NCBI GenBank assembly: GCA_949358305.1
Contig: OX442314.1
Location: 43,222,581-43,286,580 of the forward strand
Direction: 5' to 3'
DNA length: 64,000 nucleotides
Origin: Strigamia acuminata
Taxonomy: Eukaryota; Arthropoda; Chilopoda; Geophilomorpha; Linotaeniidae
Translations under genes and position numbers: made by a program
Notes under the pieces: model-generated
Databases searched by the model: none
What the model saw: the letters and a program-made list of their open reading frames with translations, nothing else
What the model was told of the DNA's origin: nothing
Shown: piece by piece, positions 9,532-19,952 of the stretch
Numbering within the stretch: the first letter of the stretch is position 1
Layout: each line of letters starts with the position of its first letter

Positions 9532-12500
9532 ATGGATGCCAGGAGAAGCGGAAGAAATATTGCCCTCGTCCATCCACACACTCGAGTTCTGCACTGTGTT
9601 ATCGCCAGCGACAAGAAATGCATTTCACGCGTACAGTTTACGAAATGTAAATGAACTTCACGATGGGTGATGAATTGTAAAACAGCAAAAGCGACGGTCG
9701 AAATAAAACTTAACAACTTTTAATTTTACTTGAGTTGAAAAATGACATTCTTTTTCACAAGTGACGCGTGGTCAGCGAGTTGAGGGTGGAATGTGGGTTA
9801 CATAGAAAAAACGGGGTCTACATCCGGTCAACAAGGGCCGAAAGATACCCAATTTACATAAAAGAGGGCTCTCGAAAAGACCCTCGAGCGATTTATATAA
9901 CACAACTGAAAAGTCAGCAAAAACCATGATGAAACACAATTAAACACGATAATACACAATAAGGCACAATGAATGAAAAAGAACACAAAACACAAAACAA
10001 AACACAAAACACTTAATTGTAATAAACACAAATCAATCACTAAATTCAATCGATAATTAAACTAAGACAAAATTACTAAAATCAAATACATGAATAAACA
10101 TTAAAAACAAATTAAATCAGTCTAGATTTTACATTGGGGGGGGGGGAATTCAATTAGTCTGAAGCCTCTAAAGAACACAGTCTTTGTACTGGGCGTCTCA
10201 AAGTTTTTCCTTCGGGCAAAGTCAATTCACAAGAGCGTATTTTTTCGTCCCGTCCGATAAAGGTATTTGAAACTCTTGCCATTTTCCATGACATTCGAGG
10301 CTGACCTTGTTCTTGAATGAGAACCAAATCCCCAATTTGAACTTCTTTTGAGGTTCGTACACGACGGAATTCACGAAGCTCGACAAGGTACTCGTGCGTC
10401 CAACGACGCCAAAGCAAATTAATCAAACGTTGACGCAGCTTCCATCGCTTCACGAGCTCGGGTCGAAATGAATTGTCGACACGACTTTCTGGACTGTAGA
10501 CGTCTGGAAGCGTGATGAGACGTCCTCCGGTCAAAAAATGAGAAGGCGTCAGCGGTTCTTGCTCCAACGGATCGTCCGTAACGTAAGTGATTGGTCTCGA
10601 ATTAACCGCAGCTTCGACCTCTGTCAAAACGGTCGACAGTTCTTCAAAGTCCAACGATGATCGAGCAAGGACTTTTTTTAAGCTCAGTTTAACAGTTTTG
10701 ACCAGTCGCTCCCAAAATCCGCCCCACCACGGAGCCAATTCGACGATAAATTTCCACTGTATTTTTTGCTTTGACAAGAACCCCTGGAACAGCTCGTGCG
10801 AGAAGCTGTTGATGAATAAAGACAAGTCTTTTTCGGCTCGCTTAAAGGTTTTAGCATTGTCTGAGTAGACAATGCCAGGGACTCCTCTTCTTGCAATAAG
10901 TCGTTTAAATGCGAGAATGAATTTCTCCGTAGTGAGATCAGATACAAGTTCTAAATGAACAGCTCGCACCACGGCACAAGTGAACAGAGCGATGTAAGTC
11001 TTTTTTCCGTTTTTAGTGTATAGTGGTCCGGCGAAGTCTATGCCAATAATCTGAAATGGCTCCGCACGATTCACTCTGTCCGCAGGTAGCAGACCGACCG
11101 TTTGAGTCATCAATTTTGCGTTCACTCTTCGACAAGTCACGCATCGGGAAATCAATGTCTTGATGAATTTTCTTCCTTTTTTAACCCAGTATTTCGCTCT
11201 AAATTCTGACAGAGTGTTGCCTAGTCCTCCATGTAAAGTTCTATGATGACAATCTTCGACTATTAATTTTACAGCCGGTGAATTTGAATCCAAAACGATG
11301 GGGCTCACAAAATTTTCTATTCCCGTGTTAAAACGTATTCTCGAGTCGATTCGTATAATTTCATTCTGGTCGAGAACTACGGCTACGCTTGCTAGGGGTG
11401 AATCGCTTTTCAGTTTCGTTGAATTTTTCAAGCTATATATTTCCTCCGAAAATCTCTGTTTTTGTATACTGCGCAACCAATAAATTTCGGCTGTTTCTAA
11501 CTCTTCCGTCTTTAACGGTCCGATGACTGTTTCGATTTTTCTTGAATTGTGGCAAAATCTCAAAATCCAGGCGGTGATTCGTTTGACTTTGGTCCAACTG
11601 CTGTACTTTTCAATATCGAAAATCGCCTCTTCACTTGATCGAGTCACATTTACGCGAGTATCTATTTCTTCAATTTCTTCTTCAAAGTTGGACTCTGTTT
11701 CTTCGTCGAATTTTTGTGGCCAATGTGTCTCGTCCTTTTTCAGCCACTCAGGGCCGCTCCACCATTCGATGTCTTGAACCAATTTGTCGGCCTCCATTCC
11801 TCGGGTTAACTTATCCGCTGGATTGACCTTCCCCGGGCAATGACGCCAACAGGCGACCTCGGTGTTCGTGCGGATTTCGCGGACTCGGTTCGAGACGAAT
11901 GGATTTGACTTCTTCTGTTGCTCGCGAATCCAGAAATATGTAATGGACGAATCGGTCCAGTAGAAAACACGCTGAATTTCTAACTTCTTGAGTTTCACGG
12001 CAACTCGCGACAGCAGCAATGCGCCCATCAATTCGAGTTTGGGCAGCGTTAAAGACTTCAGTGGTGCAACGCGCGACTTCGACATACAGAGTGTGACTTC
12101 TACGGATGTTTCATTTTTTGTTCGAATGTAGACCACGACTCCATATGCTTTGGGGCTTGCGTCGCAAAACAAATGCAATTCACGATCTGGATTTGATTGT
12201 TGTCCAGCGCTGTAATGTCGAGGAACGGCAATTTTTCTTAGCAATACGACTTGTTGTCGCCAACTTGACCATTGTTTTGAAATGTCGGGGGGTAATGGCG
12301 AATCCCAACCTATATTTCGAGTCCATAATTCCTGGAACATCAGTTTGCCGACAATTACGAATGGTGTCGCAAATCCTAATGGATCGTAAATCCTTGCCAC
12401 GGACTGAACGATCAAACGTTTTGATTCCTTGAGTTGATCTTGTGCGTCAGCCCATTCGCCTATTTCGAGCAGGAGGTGGTCGGTTATAAAGTTCCAGATC

Positions 12501-15500
12501 AGTCCCAACACGGACGTCGAGTGTTTGTCGGCGTCGACCAGATTTGCGTCCGACGGAATTTCTCTCGCAAAAAGTTCTCGCAAGCTTTGTGAGTTCGATT
12601 GCCATTTGCGTAGGGGCATGTGCGCTTCCATCATCAATTTGCGAGCTTCGTGGAATATTTTTTCCACCTCCCCTTCGGATTTGGCGCAACCGAGCAAGTC
12701 GTCGACGTAAAATTTATCTTTGATTTGAGCAACTGTTTCTTCATATTTTTCACGCATGTTGTCGAGATGTAGTTGAATTGAGTCGTTTAAAAGGTAGGGA
12801 CTTGATTTGACTCCGAATACTACTCTTTTCTGGCGCATAACTCTGGGCTTCACAAACTGCCGACCGTCCCATTCTTCCGGTGTCCAAAGGAAACGAACGA
12901 AATCCCGATCTGCCATTCTCAGCAATAGCTGTAAAAACGCCTTTTCTATGTCCGAAAGATAAGCAAATGGTTCTTTTCGAAACAAAATCAGCAATATAAG
13001 TATTTCTGGCAGCAAATTAGGACCGCTGTCCAGGCAATCGTTCAGTGAAAGTTCATTTTTTCCTTTAGCTGAGGCATCGAAAACGATCCGAATCTTTGTC
13101 GTGACGCGATCTTCTTTAATAACGGCTCGGTGTGGCATGTAGTACGAATTTTCATGTTGCGGTTCATTAACTTCTTCGATTATTCCATCACGTATTTGAT
13201 CGTCGAAAATTTGTTTGTAGGCGGCGTAGAATCCTGGATTTTTCTTAAATTTTCTTACCAGATTCCAAAAACGTTTCTCAGCAATTTCGTAATTATTGTG
13301 AAGTTTTCTCGGTTCGACCAACCACGGCAATGCGACGACGTATCTTCCTTCTTCTCTCGTCACTTGTTCGCGAAAACGAATTGCGCAGGAATTTCGATCG
13401 GTCAATGTTTCGTCTTCACTCTCGTGGCGAATGCCGATGGATTCGAGCTCCCAGAATTTTTTCAGACTCTCGTCCAGTCGCTCCTCGAGACGCACACTGC
13501 ACACGCGGGTGACTAGTGTGGACATTGTCGTGACATTTATTGATGACCCCATCAAAGTCCAGCCAAATAGCGTCTCTATGGCGATCAAATTTTCCTCGAT
13601 TTTTCGTATGCATCCCGTAAGTATCTTCGCGATACAGTCTGCGCCTAAAAGAATAAAAATATCGCAATTAGTATTGTTTCCAGAATCAATCACGATTTGA
13701 TCGCGTTCGAGGGCGGCTCGTAAGCCAGCCTGCAATTTGGTACAAATGGGTTTTGTAATCCATGGCGTTTCAAGCGCATTAACGCAGAGCGATCGATTTT
13801 TGTCGCCAACATTGCACAATTTGAGTTCAAATCGATTTCCTTTAGTGTTCAACGGTGTCTGATTTCCAAAAGTGTGCACGTTTAAATGTTCTTCTCCATT
13901 CGGCTTCAAATGCAAGTCTTTTGCCAAACTAGCCAGTACGAAGGAACTCTGGCTTCCCGGATCGATCAAACACTGCACGATGGACTCACGAGATTCGTTT
14001 TGAATTTTTACGAATATTGTTGCCAATGTTGCGGTTGGAGGTTGTGCGTACGCAGCGAGGTTTTCGTTTGTTGATACGAGCAAAGTGACTTTTTCTTTTG
14101 GCGTCTCAGATGGGCCTTCGCACACGAGTTGGTTGTGATGGCGTTGACACAGTTTACACGTAACACGGAAGGTGCAGTTTCGAGACGAATGTCCTTTTTT
14201 TAAGCATTTGAAACAGCGACCTTCCTTTTTAACGAACTCTTTACGTTCGGTTGCGGTAGTCAAACACCCGTCACGCTCATGAGTCTTGTTGCAAAACATG
14301 CAATTAGTAATTGTTGTGCTCAAAACACGAGCAGACGGCACACGATTGGGTTTTTGATTGGATTTGTCTACCTCAATTTTTTCAGGTTTGCTTTTCTCTG
14401 TTGAGCGGTGAAGATCTTGAAAGTTCTCAATTTTATTGTGGTGCACGAGTTCGTTACGCACCATGTCCAACAAATCTTTAGCTTTGTATTTCCCGTCGGG
14501 ATATTGACGTGAAAATTCCAGCGAAATTTGTCGTGGCACTAGTCCTAGAATGAGTGGACACGCTGTTGCGTCAATGGCATCAACATTCATATTTGCCGCA
14601 TTCAGACCGCGTACGTGTGTTTCACACTCATCGTACAATTTTTGAAGAGGAATAGGATCGAGAATATCACGTACGGGTTTCATTTTCATTAGGGAGCGTA
14701 AATGTGCGCTGAGAAGAACATCTGTACGGCCAAAGCGTTCGAGCAACAATTTTTTAGCGATCGGATAGTTTTCATTTGTTGGCGGTAATCCCTTCAACAC
14801 GAGTGCTGCTTCTCCATCCAAGAGCGACTTTAAATACACCAATTTACTTTGCGCAGAAATGTTCGTTTTGGTGTCAATTGAGATCTCAAAATTACCCCAA
14901 AAGTCAGCCCAGTCCAGCGGATCTCCTTTGAATTTAATTGTGTCGTACTTGGGCAGTCGCATGGGTGAGTCTTGTGGCACACTCGCGGTCCCGTGGTAAT
15001 TATTTGTTATCGGCGGGAGTACAGGTGTGGTTGGGGGCGCGATGAAAGTAATTAGCGCCTCGTCGATTTCGACACCACAATCAATAATTTTTTCGTGATA
15101 TTCAGTCTCGGATCGAGTGATTTCTTCATCTATCTCTTGTTCGTCGGTGAGCATGGCCAAGATTTTGGCGTCGAGCGATTTGAGTTCATTTGATTTTGCT
15201 TGTAGATGCACTTTTATCTTTTTTAAATCGAGTTCATTTATAGGTATACCAGCGAGAATTGTTTTGGCCTTCGTTATAGTTGTGGTGGTCAGCCTACGGG
15301 TTACTGCACGCTGAGCCTTCAACACGGCGAGGTCGTCGGCCATTGTTAAATTCGAGATGCTACTTGCAGTTTTTTCAGATTGAAGTTACGAGTTTGTTCC
15401 CTGGAAAGATGTCCCGGGTTTCGGCACCAATTTACGAAATGTAAATGAACTTCACGATGGGTGATGAATTGTAAAACAGCAAAAGCGACGGTCGAAATAA

Positions 15501-17331
15501 AACTTAACAACTTTTAATTTTACTTGAGTTGAAAAATGACATTCTTTTTCACAAGTGACGCGTGGTCAGCGAGTTGAGGGTGGAATGTGGGTTACATAGA
15601 AAAAACGGGGTCTACATCCGGTCAACAAGGGCCGAAAGATACCCAATTTACATAAAAGAGGGCTCTCGAAAAGACCCTCGAGCGATTTATATAACACAAC
15701 TGAAAAGTCAGCAAAAACCATGATGAAACACAATTAAACACGATAATACACAATAAGGCACAATGAATGAAAAAGAACACAAAACACAAAACAAAACACA
15801 AAACACTTAATTGTAATAAACACAAATCAATCACTAAATTCAATCGATAATTAAACTAAGACAAAATTACTAAAATCAAATACATGAATAAACATTAAAA
15901 ACAAATTAAATCAGTCTAGATTTTACATACAGAAAACGTTGTGGGTCGCTTCGGTGCTGGCGGCCACTTCACTGTGCACTTGGCAGCTGCTCGTGTGTTT
16001 CCAAAAGTTCTTCGCAGAACCCGTCGGGACTATCGTGCGAGTTGAATGGATCAAACAGTACACTTTACCCGGCCTCATACTTTGTCCAGGCGAAAGAATG
16101 CATTCCGTCGTTGATAAACTTTGTCAGAAATTTGAAAAATGCAAATCACTCACTGAAGACGAGCAGAGAAATTTTCTTTTCAACGAACTGGATACTTCTC
16201 TTCTCGATTTGTTGCAAACAAACATGACAATCAAAACAGATCGCTTTGTAAGTTACTTTGAACAATGTTAAACACAAGATCACTTGTCAGCTTTTATTTG
16301 TTATTTTATTTCAGTGTGACTCTGCAGTAAACGACACAGAATGCATTTCCTCCGATTGGATGCAACACAACATTGTCAACACAACTGCAGGTTCGTGTCA
16401 CACCTTCAAAACAAGTAAGCTTAAGCTAAAAAAGAATGGATAAAATTCGATCAAACAATATTTCTTTTTCTGAGACCTAAAGTGGCATTACGTTGGTAGA
16501 TCGTGGGGGTTTTGGATCAAAATAACAAATAGTTCACGTATGCCCCTAGAAGCATTCGAAGTAAGACCCCAAATAAACCACACAACTTACTTATACTACT
16601 ACTTATATAAGTGTAAACTAAAAATGATTTTTGACACAGGTCGGTTTGTACACATCGACATCGCCTAGTCTAATGTTTGCAAGTCGAGCAAATATTTATC
16701 GCGACTTGTTCAACGATCTAGAAATATCCGTCACTGAGGTAAATAAACGGAAACTCACTTCCTGTTCTCACAAGAAAAACTAATTGAGAAATTTGTATTA
16801 GTTCGAATATTTAAATAGGATTCGCAATCCTTGCGTTTCGGAAGAAGAGGCGTTCCAGTGCACCGAGAAATGGATTAAGAAACACATCCAAACCCTTGAC
16901 ACCGACTGCAGGTTAACATAAGACAATAATTCACAATATATTAACACCACTTACTCAAACTTACCGGTAGGTTGCCCTGTATGAACTCGACACTGCCACT
17001 TTGCAATTCAATGTCCCAAGTGAACGACATACATACAAAAATATTGCAACTCCAATTTTCATCGAATTTCATCAACAGTTGTAGCAGACAATGTTTTGTC
17101 ACCACATATTCCCTGACAAGACTCAGCGACCCGATAGAAGATGATAAGGAAAACGGAACCTACATTCATCTAAGTCTCAAGTCACCATCGAGACTTATCG
17201 TGAGCGAATATCTCACGTACCCTCTGTCCAGCTTGGTGTCCGATGTCGGTGGTAACATCGGACTTTTCCTCGGTTATTCCCTGCTTTCTTCTTGCGAATT
17301 TCTTATCAATTTCTTAAAACAAAAGCACTAA
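9532..17331 (+). CDS. DEG/ENaC-family sodium channel, interrupted by a BEL/Pao retrotransposon
   Basis: Exons are 9532-9636 plus 15933-16247 (one exon split by the insertion), 16315-16414, 16475-16560, 16640-16738, 16802-16911 and 16971-17331. All borders are GT-AG and all phases agree. Without the insertion and one target-site copy the coding length is 1176 nt (391 residues), somewhat short for the family. The insertion falls just before the first membrane segment (LWVASVLAATSLCTWQLLV). After it come LPGLILCPGE, the GSCHTFK motif, WGFWIKI, a Cys-rich region and the C-terminal pore LVSDVGGNIGLFLGYS with the G-x-S filter. This allele should not make a normal channel because a 6.3-kb antisense element sits in its first coding exon. 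No other defect is visible, which fits a recent event. Confidence 0.85.
9632..9636. repeat. Left 5-bp target-site duplication of the BEL/Pao element
   Basis: TACAG directly outside the left LTR, matching TACAG at 15928-15932. Five base pairs is a usual duplication length for this superfamily. Confidence 0.8.
9637..10133 (-). repeat. 3' LTR of the BEL/Pao element
   Basis: 497 bp, with no difference from 15431-15927 seen by eye. On the element strand it begins TGTAAAATC and ends CGTAAA, so the 3' end is not the standard CA. On the side facing the coding region lies a run of 11 G on the plus strand (10136-10146), which reads as a C-tract on the element strand, where a purine-rich priming tract is expected. 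Confidence 0.85.
10154..15343 (-). CDS. BEL/Pao Gag-Pol polyprotein
   Basis: A 1729-residue polyprotein from an ATG at 15341-15343. In order: an N-terminal Gag region with the DUF1759-type segment (DWADFWGNFE, about residue 145), zinc-knuckle-like motifs near residues 348-400 (CFKCLKKGHSSRNC is a full CCHC), and an aspartyl protease with LIDPGSQSSF near residue 460. Reverse transcriptase follows with YVDD near residue 877, then RNase H (DASPKAYGVVVY), an H2C2 zinc region near 1365-1400, an integrase core (IDFAGP; VYSDNAKTF; WWGGFWERLV) and the C-terminal DUF5641-like tail. The protease motif is D-P-G rather than D-S-G or D-T-G; Asp is kept. It is a single frame, as usual in this superfamily. 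No stop or frameshift was seen. Confidence 0.9.
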   Translation of the reverse strand: MADDLAVLKAQRAVTRRLTTTTITKAKTILAGIPINELDLKKIKVHLQAKSNELKSLDAKILAMLTDEQEIDEEITRSETEYHEKIIDCGVEIDEALITFIAPPTTPVLPPITNNYHGTASVPQDSPMRLPKYDTIKFKGDPLDWADFWGNFEISIDTKTNISAQSKLVYLKSLLDGEAALVLKGLPPTNENYPIAKKLLLERFGRTDVLLSAHLRSLMKMKPVRDILDPIPLQKLYDECETHVRGLNAANMNVDAIDATACPLILGLVPRQISLEFSRQYPDGKYKAKDLLDMVRNELVHHNKIENFQDLHRSTEKSKPEKIEVDKSNQKPNRVPSARVLSTTITNCMFCNKTHERDGCLTTATERKEFVKKEGRCFKCLKKGHSSRNCTFRVTCKLCQRHHNQLVCEGPSETPKEKVTLLVSTNENLAAYAQPPTATLATIFVKIQNESRESIVQCLIDPGSQSSFVLASLAKDLHLKPNGEEHLNVHTFGNQTPLNTKGNRFELKLCNVGDKNRSLCVNALETPWITKPICTKLQAGLRAALERDQIVIDSGNNTNCDIFILLGADCIAKILTGCIRKIEENLIAIETLFGWTLMGSSINVTTMSTLVTRVCSVRLEERLDESLKKFWELESIGIRHESEDETLTDRNSCAIRFREQVTREEGRYVVALPWLVEPRKLHNNYEIAEKRFWNLVRKFKKNPGFYAAYKQIFDDQIRDGIIEEVNEPQHENSYYMPHRAVIKEDRVTTKIRIVFDASAKGKNELSLNDCLDSGPNLLPEILILLILFRKEPFAYLSDIEKAFLQLLLRMADRDFVRFLWTPEEWDGRQFVKPRVMRQKRVVFGVKSSPYLLNDSIQLHLDNMREKYEETVAQIKDKFYVDDLLGCAKSEGEVEKIFHEARKLMMEAHMPLRKWQSNSQSLRELFAREIPSDANLVDADKHSTSVLGLIWNFITDHLLLEIGEWADAQDQLKESKRLIVQSVARIYDPLGFATPFVIVGKLMFQELWTRNIGWDSPLPPDISKQWSSWRQQVVLLRKIAVPRHYSAGQQSNPDRELHLFCDASPKAYGVVVYIRTKNETSVEVTLCMSKSRVAPLKSLTLPKLELMGALLLSRVAVKLKKLEIQRVFYWTDSSITYFWIREQQKKSNPFVSNRVREIRTNTEVACWRHCPGKVNPADKLTRGMEADKLVQDIEWWSGPEWLKKDETHWPQKFDEETESNFEEEIEEIDTRVNVTRSSEEAIFDIEKYSSWTKVKRITAWILRFCHNSRKIETVIGPLKTEELETAEIYWLRSIQKQRFSEEIYSLKNSTKLKSDSPLASVAVVLDQNEIIRIDSRIRFNTGIENFVSPIVLDSNSPAVKLIVEDCHHRTLHGGLGNTLSEFRAKYWVKKGRKFIKTLISRCVTCRRVNAKLMTQTVGLLPADRVNRAEPFQIIGIDFAGPLYTKNGKKTYIALFTCAVVRAVHLELVSDLTTEKFILAFKRLIARRGVPGIVYSDNAKTFKRAEKDLSLFINSFSHELFQGFLSKQKIQWKFIVELAPWWGGFWERLVKTVKLSLKKVLARSSLDFEELSTVLTEVEAAVNSRPITYVTDDPLEQEPLTPSHFLTGGRLITLPDVYSPESRVDNSFRPELVKRWKLRQRLINLLWRRWTHEYLVELREFRRVRTSKEVQIGDLVLIQEQGQPRMSWKMARVSNTFIGRDEKIRSCELTLPEGKTLRRPVQRLCSLEASD
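15412..15429 (-). promoter_or_regulatory. Primer binding site matching the 3' end of tRNA-Phe
   Basis: On the element strand TGGTGCCGAAACCCGGGA lies one nucleotide after the 5' LTR. Its complement ends in TTTCGGCACCA, which fits the acceptor stem of animal tRNA-Phe (5' end GCCGAAA). The tRNA assignment rests on knowledge of that tRNA, not on a copy in this window. Confidence 0.75.
15431..15927 (-). repeat. 5' LTR of the BEL/Pao element
   Basis: 497 bp, without visible differences from the LTR at 9637-10133. It lies next to the primer binding site, followed outside by the second TACAG copy (15928-15932). Confidence 0.85.
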
Positions 17332-17334
17332 CAT

Positions 17335-17494
17335 TGTGCCAGGTAACGTATTTCATTCGTATCGCCGTTAACGATTACGTCGTTTATACGTTACACATAA
17401 CAATAAAGTATATAAAGAATAGTTTGGAACTAATAAATTATTTCGTGTTTGATCCTGATCGAGTAATCATCCAAGCTCATACAAACATAACAAA
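17335..17494 (+). promoter_or_regulatory. Promoter of the first SRPK-like kinase
   Basis: Starts only a few bases after the DEG/ENaC stop. It contains TATAAA at 17411-17416 within AAAGTATATAAAGAATA, and a distinctive block with GCCGTTAACGATTACGTCGT. The same block and TATA context recur before the second kinase (44133-44299). A truncated copy lies at 41676-41750. Confidence 0.6.
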
Positions 17495-18559
17495 ATGGAC
17501 GCAGTAATTAAATGGTTTAAACGAGTCACAGATTGCACCGCTGAATCTATCAAAGCACAGGAAGACGCAAACTTTGCTCGCAAAGACGGGCACTACCCCG
17601 TGAAAATTGGGGAAACGTATTACAATAAGTACACCGTTGTACGCAGACTCGGTTTCGGTTACTCGGCGTGTGTGTGGCTGTGTCGCGATAAACAGACCCC
17701 AAGGTTCGTAGCCTTAAAAATCGTGAAAAATGGTTTACGATTCAGGAAACTCGCCATGAAGGAGATAAAACTGTTGAAATGTATTGGAAAATGCAATGGT
17801 CCTTACAAAGACAAGATAGTGCAGTTACTCGACTATTTTAAGATGTCTAGCGATACGGACACTCATGTTTGCATGGTATTTGAAGTTTTGGGCGAGAATT
17901 TGGTTCAGTTTGTGCAAAGAGGTCTCCCGTCATTGACTAGTGTCAAAATCATCATCAGACAGGTGCTTGAAGCGTTAGAATACTTGCACACCACGTGTAA
18001 TATAATTCACACGGACATTAAGCCGGAAAATGTGTGCGTGATTGCAGATAAGGAGGTTTATTCGGTTACGGTGACTGATGTTGGCAACGCGTGCTGGGTT
18101 GATCGTAAGTTTAGTAAGGTGATTCAAACGTGGCCGTATCGATCTCCCGAGGTTATCCTGGGAGATGATTATGCGGCGAATGCGGATGTTTGGAGTGCAG
18201 CTTGCACGGCGTTCAGTTTGGCAACCAATGAGTATCTTTTTCTGGCTAGAGAGATTGTTGACCTAAATGGAGTCGTCATCTCTCGAAGTGAGAATCATTT
18301 GTCTTTAATTGTGGAATTGCTCGGAGAGATGCCGAGAGAAATGGCCTTCTCGGAGAAGTATTTCACTAAAGACGGTAGATTAATTCATTTTCCAGACATT
18401 GAGCATTTCGGGCTTTTTAAAGTCCTGACTAGAAAGTACAAGTGGGATGCGGAAGAAGCGCGTGAGTTTTCTGACTTTCTGTTGCCAATGTTGGCTATTG
18501 ATCCGACCAAGCGATGTTCGGCTAAAGAGTCCCTTGCACATAAATGGCTGCAGTTTTAA
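17495..18559 (+). CDS. SRPK-like serine/threonine protein kinase, copy 1
   Basis: A 354-residue intronless kinase resembling SR-protein kinases, which phosphorylate Arg-Ser-rich splicing factors. Visible elements: Gly-rich loop LGFGYSACVWL, catalytic-lobe Lys75 in VALKIVK, SRPK-type VFEVLGENLV, catalytic HTD at 172-174 in IIHTDIKPEN, metal-binding DVG at 195-197 followed by GNACW, activation segment QTWPYRSPEV, then a C-lobe with LLGEMPREM and FTDFLLPM-like FSDFLLPMLAIDPTKRCSA. The long spacer between lobes of animal SRPKs is absent. All residues expected for activity are present. The paralogue at 44300-45331 shares flanks, so this copy arose by DNA duplication rather than retroposition of one from the other. 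Confidence 0.8.
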   Translation: MDAVIKWFKRVTDCTAESIKAQEDANFARKDGHYPVKIGETYYNKYTVVRRLGFGYSACVWLCRDKQTPRFVALKIVKNGLRFRKLAMKEIKLLKCIGKCNGPYKDKIVQLLDYFKMSSDTDTHVCMVFEVLGENLVQFVQRGLPSLTSVKIIIRQVLEALEYLHTTCNIIHTDIKPENVCVIADKEVYSVTVTDVGNACWVDRKFSKVIQTWPYRSPEVILGDDYAANADVWSAACTAFSLATNEYLFLAREIVDLNGVVISRSENHLSLIVELLGEMPREMAFSEKYFTKDGRLIHFPDIEHFGLFKVLTRKYKWDAEEAREFSDFLLPMLAIDPTKRCSAKESLAHKWLQF

Positions 18560-19940
18560 AACCATTTTTTTATTTATTCAACCAATAATTCGAAAACCAT
18601 ATAATTGTAAGATATTAATGGTTTTAACACTTCAGTTTAGTGCTTTTTCAGACTGTGTTTATGCATAACAAATACAAAAAATACACAATCTTGAATTATT
18701 CTTTTGTTATTTTTTTTTTTTGATATTAGCATGCACGGTAACTCACCTAATTACAAGTTTTTTTTACACTTAAGCATGTGTAACTTTTTGGGACTTCTTT
18801 TGCAGTACATTAAAATTAATATTAAAATTTTTCGTGTTGCGAATGGATGCAAACATCGCTTTTATTTGCAGTAAAACGAATGAGTGTGCACAGTCATAAA
18901 TCCGCTCCAAGCAGATACAGCTAATTTAAGATCCGTATCAGCCTCCGTAAGGTTTGAATCCATGGACGAATAATGCGCCTCCTATCTACAAAAAGAAAAC
19001 CATAGAAAGGATTCTTTCTATCCCGAGCATTTAACCGTTTCTTTCACCCGTAAACCCCGTAGATATTCTTTGTTCGTTTTCATCAAGGTTTTCATGTTGG
19101 TGCCTCGCTATGACGGACCACGTTGGTGCAGTCAAGGATTTAATTTAAAATAAACGTTAGAAATTTTGGATTCGGTTATCAGGTAACATGTTCAACATTC
19201 TGTAAGAATTTGTAAAACGAAAATTGTTGTAAAAAGAAAAAATTCGCGGCTACGTCCGAGTCGAACATTATTTTCACAGTGCCCTCGATTTGGCAGAACA
19301 GAGACATGGATGTAATGTTTGGATTAATTAAGTGATTGAATATCTTGAAATAATGTAATATTTTAAATGGGGGTGTAAAATCCAACTCTCTACCTCCACG
19401 TGGTCACCCCTGGATAAACTGAGCACATGATTTGTCTCAGATGAACCAGAAGAGAGCTCTGGTCATTTGAAAATTTCTGATATTTATTCTGATGATTTAA
19501 TAATACTTGTGTATTGTAAGCCCGCATTCCTCAATGAATGTGGCATCTACATATTTTATTATATCGTAAGCCCACATTCCTCCTTGAATGTGGCATTTAT
19601 GTGAATTTGTATTGCATGGGCTCGTTCTTCCTTGAATGTTAATTGGTCGGCTTCTCGGAGAGCGTTATTCCCTAGGTGACCGGATCATTTTCCAGTTCTT
19701 CTATAATACATTCGAGTGTTCATTGTTTTGATTGGTCTTGCAAGATCGATTTCAAACATTGTGGGTCAGTACTTCAATACTTCTCTCTCTAGCTTCATCT
19801 TGTCAATTTTTATTCTTGCATTCTGCATAGGTGGGTGACACTTTTCTAAATGAATTCATAAGTTCTAGTTGCTATTAAACGCAGCAGAAATTTATTTTTT
19901 TACATACTGTACAGTAGTTGACATTCTGTCTAATTGTTTT
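18560..19940. other. Downstream flank of kinase copy 1, duplicated at 46.5-47.3 kb
   Basis: No gene. 18894-19683 matches 46520-47325 with moderate divergence, including a stretch with repeated GTAAGCCCACATTCCTCC...GAATGTGGCAT units (19516-19640). Further related units lie at 47120-47260 and 48936-49026. Confidence 0.6.
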
Positions 19941-19952
19941 TGTAGCAGCACA

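Larger units (their letters stand above)
9637..15927 (-). mobile_element. Complete BEL/Pao LTR retrotransposon, recent insertion
   Basis: A 6291-bp element in antisense orientation within a DEG/ENaC exon. It has matching 497-bp LTRs, a 5-bp target duplication (TACAG), an 18-nt primer binding site next to the 5' LTR and one uninterrupted polyprotein frame. LTRs without visible differences and an open frame indicate insertion very recently in evolutionary time. No envelope-like frame is present. Confidence 0.9.

Noticed and set aside
9828-10049. Hydrophobic 73-residue frame, present twice (also 15622-15843)
   Set aside because: Both copies lie inside the BEL/Pao LTRs; identical because the LTRs are, not because it is a gene.
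10587-14074. Many plus-strand frames of 60-130 residues
   Set aside because: Antisense shadows of the BEL/Pao polyprotein without motifs.
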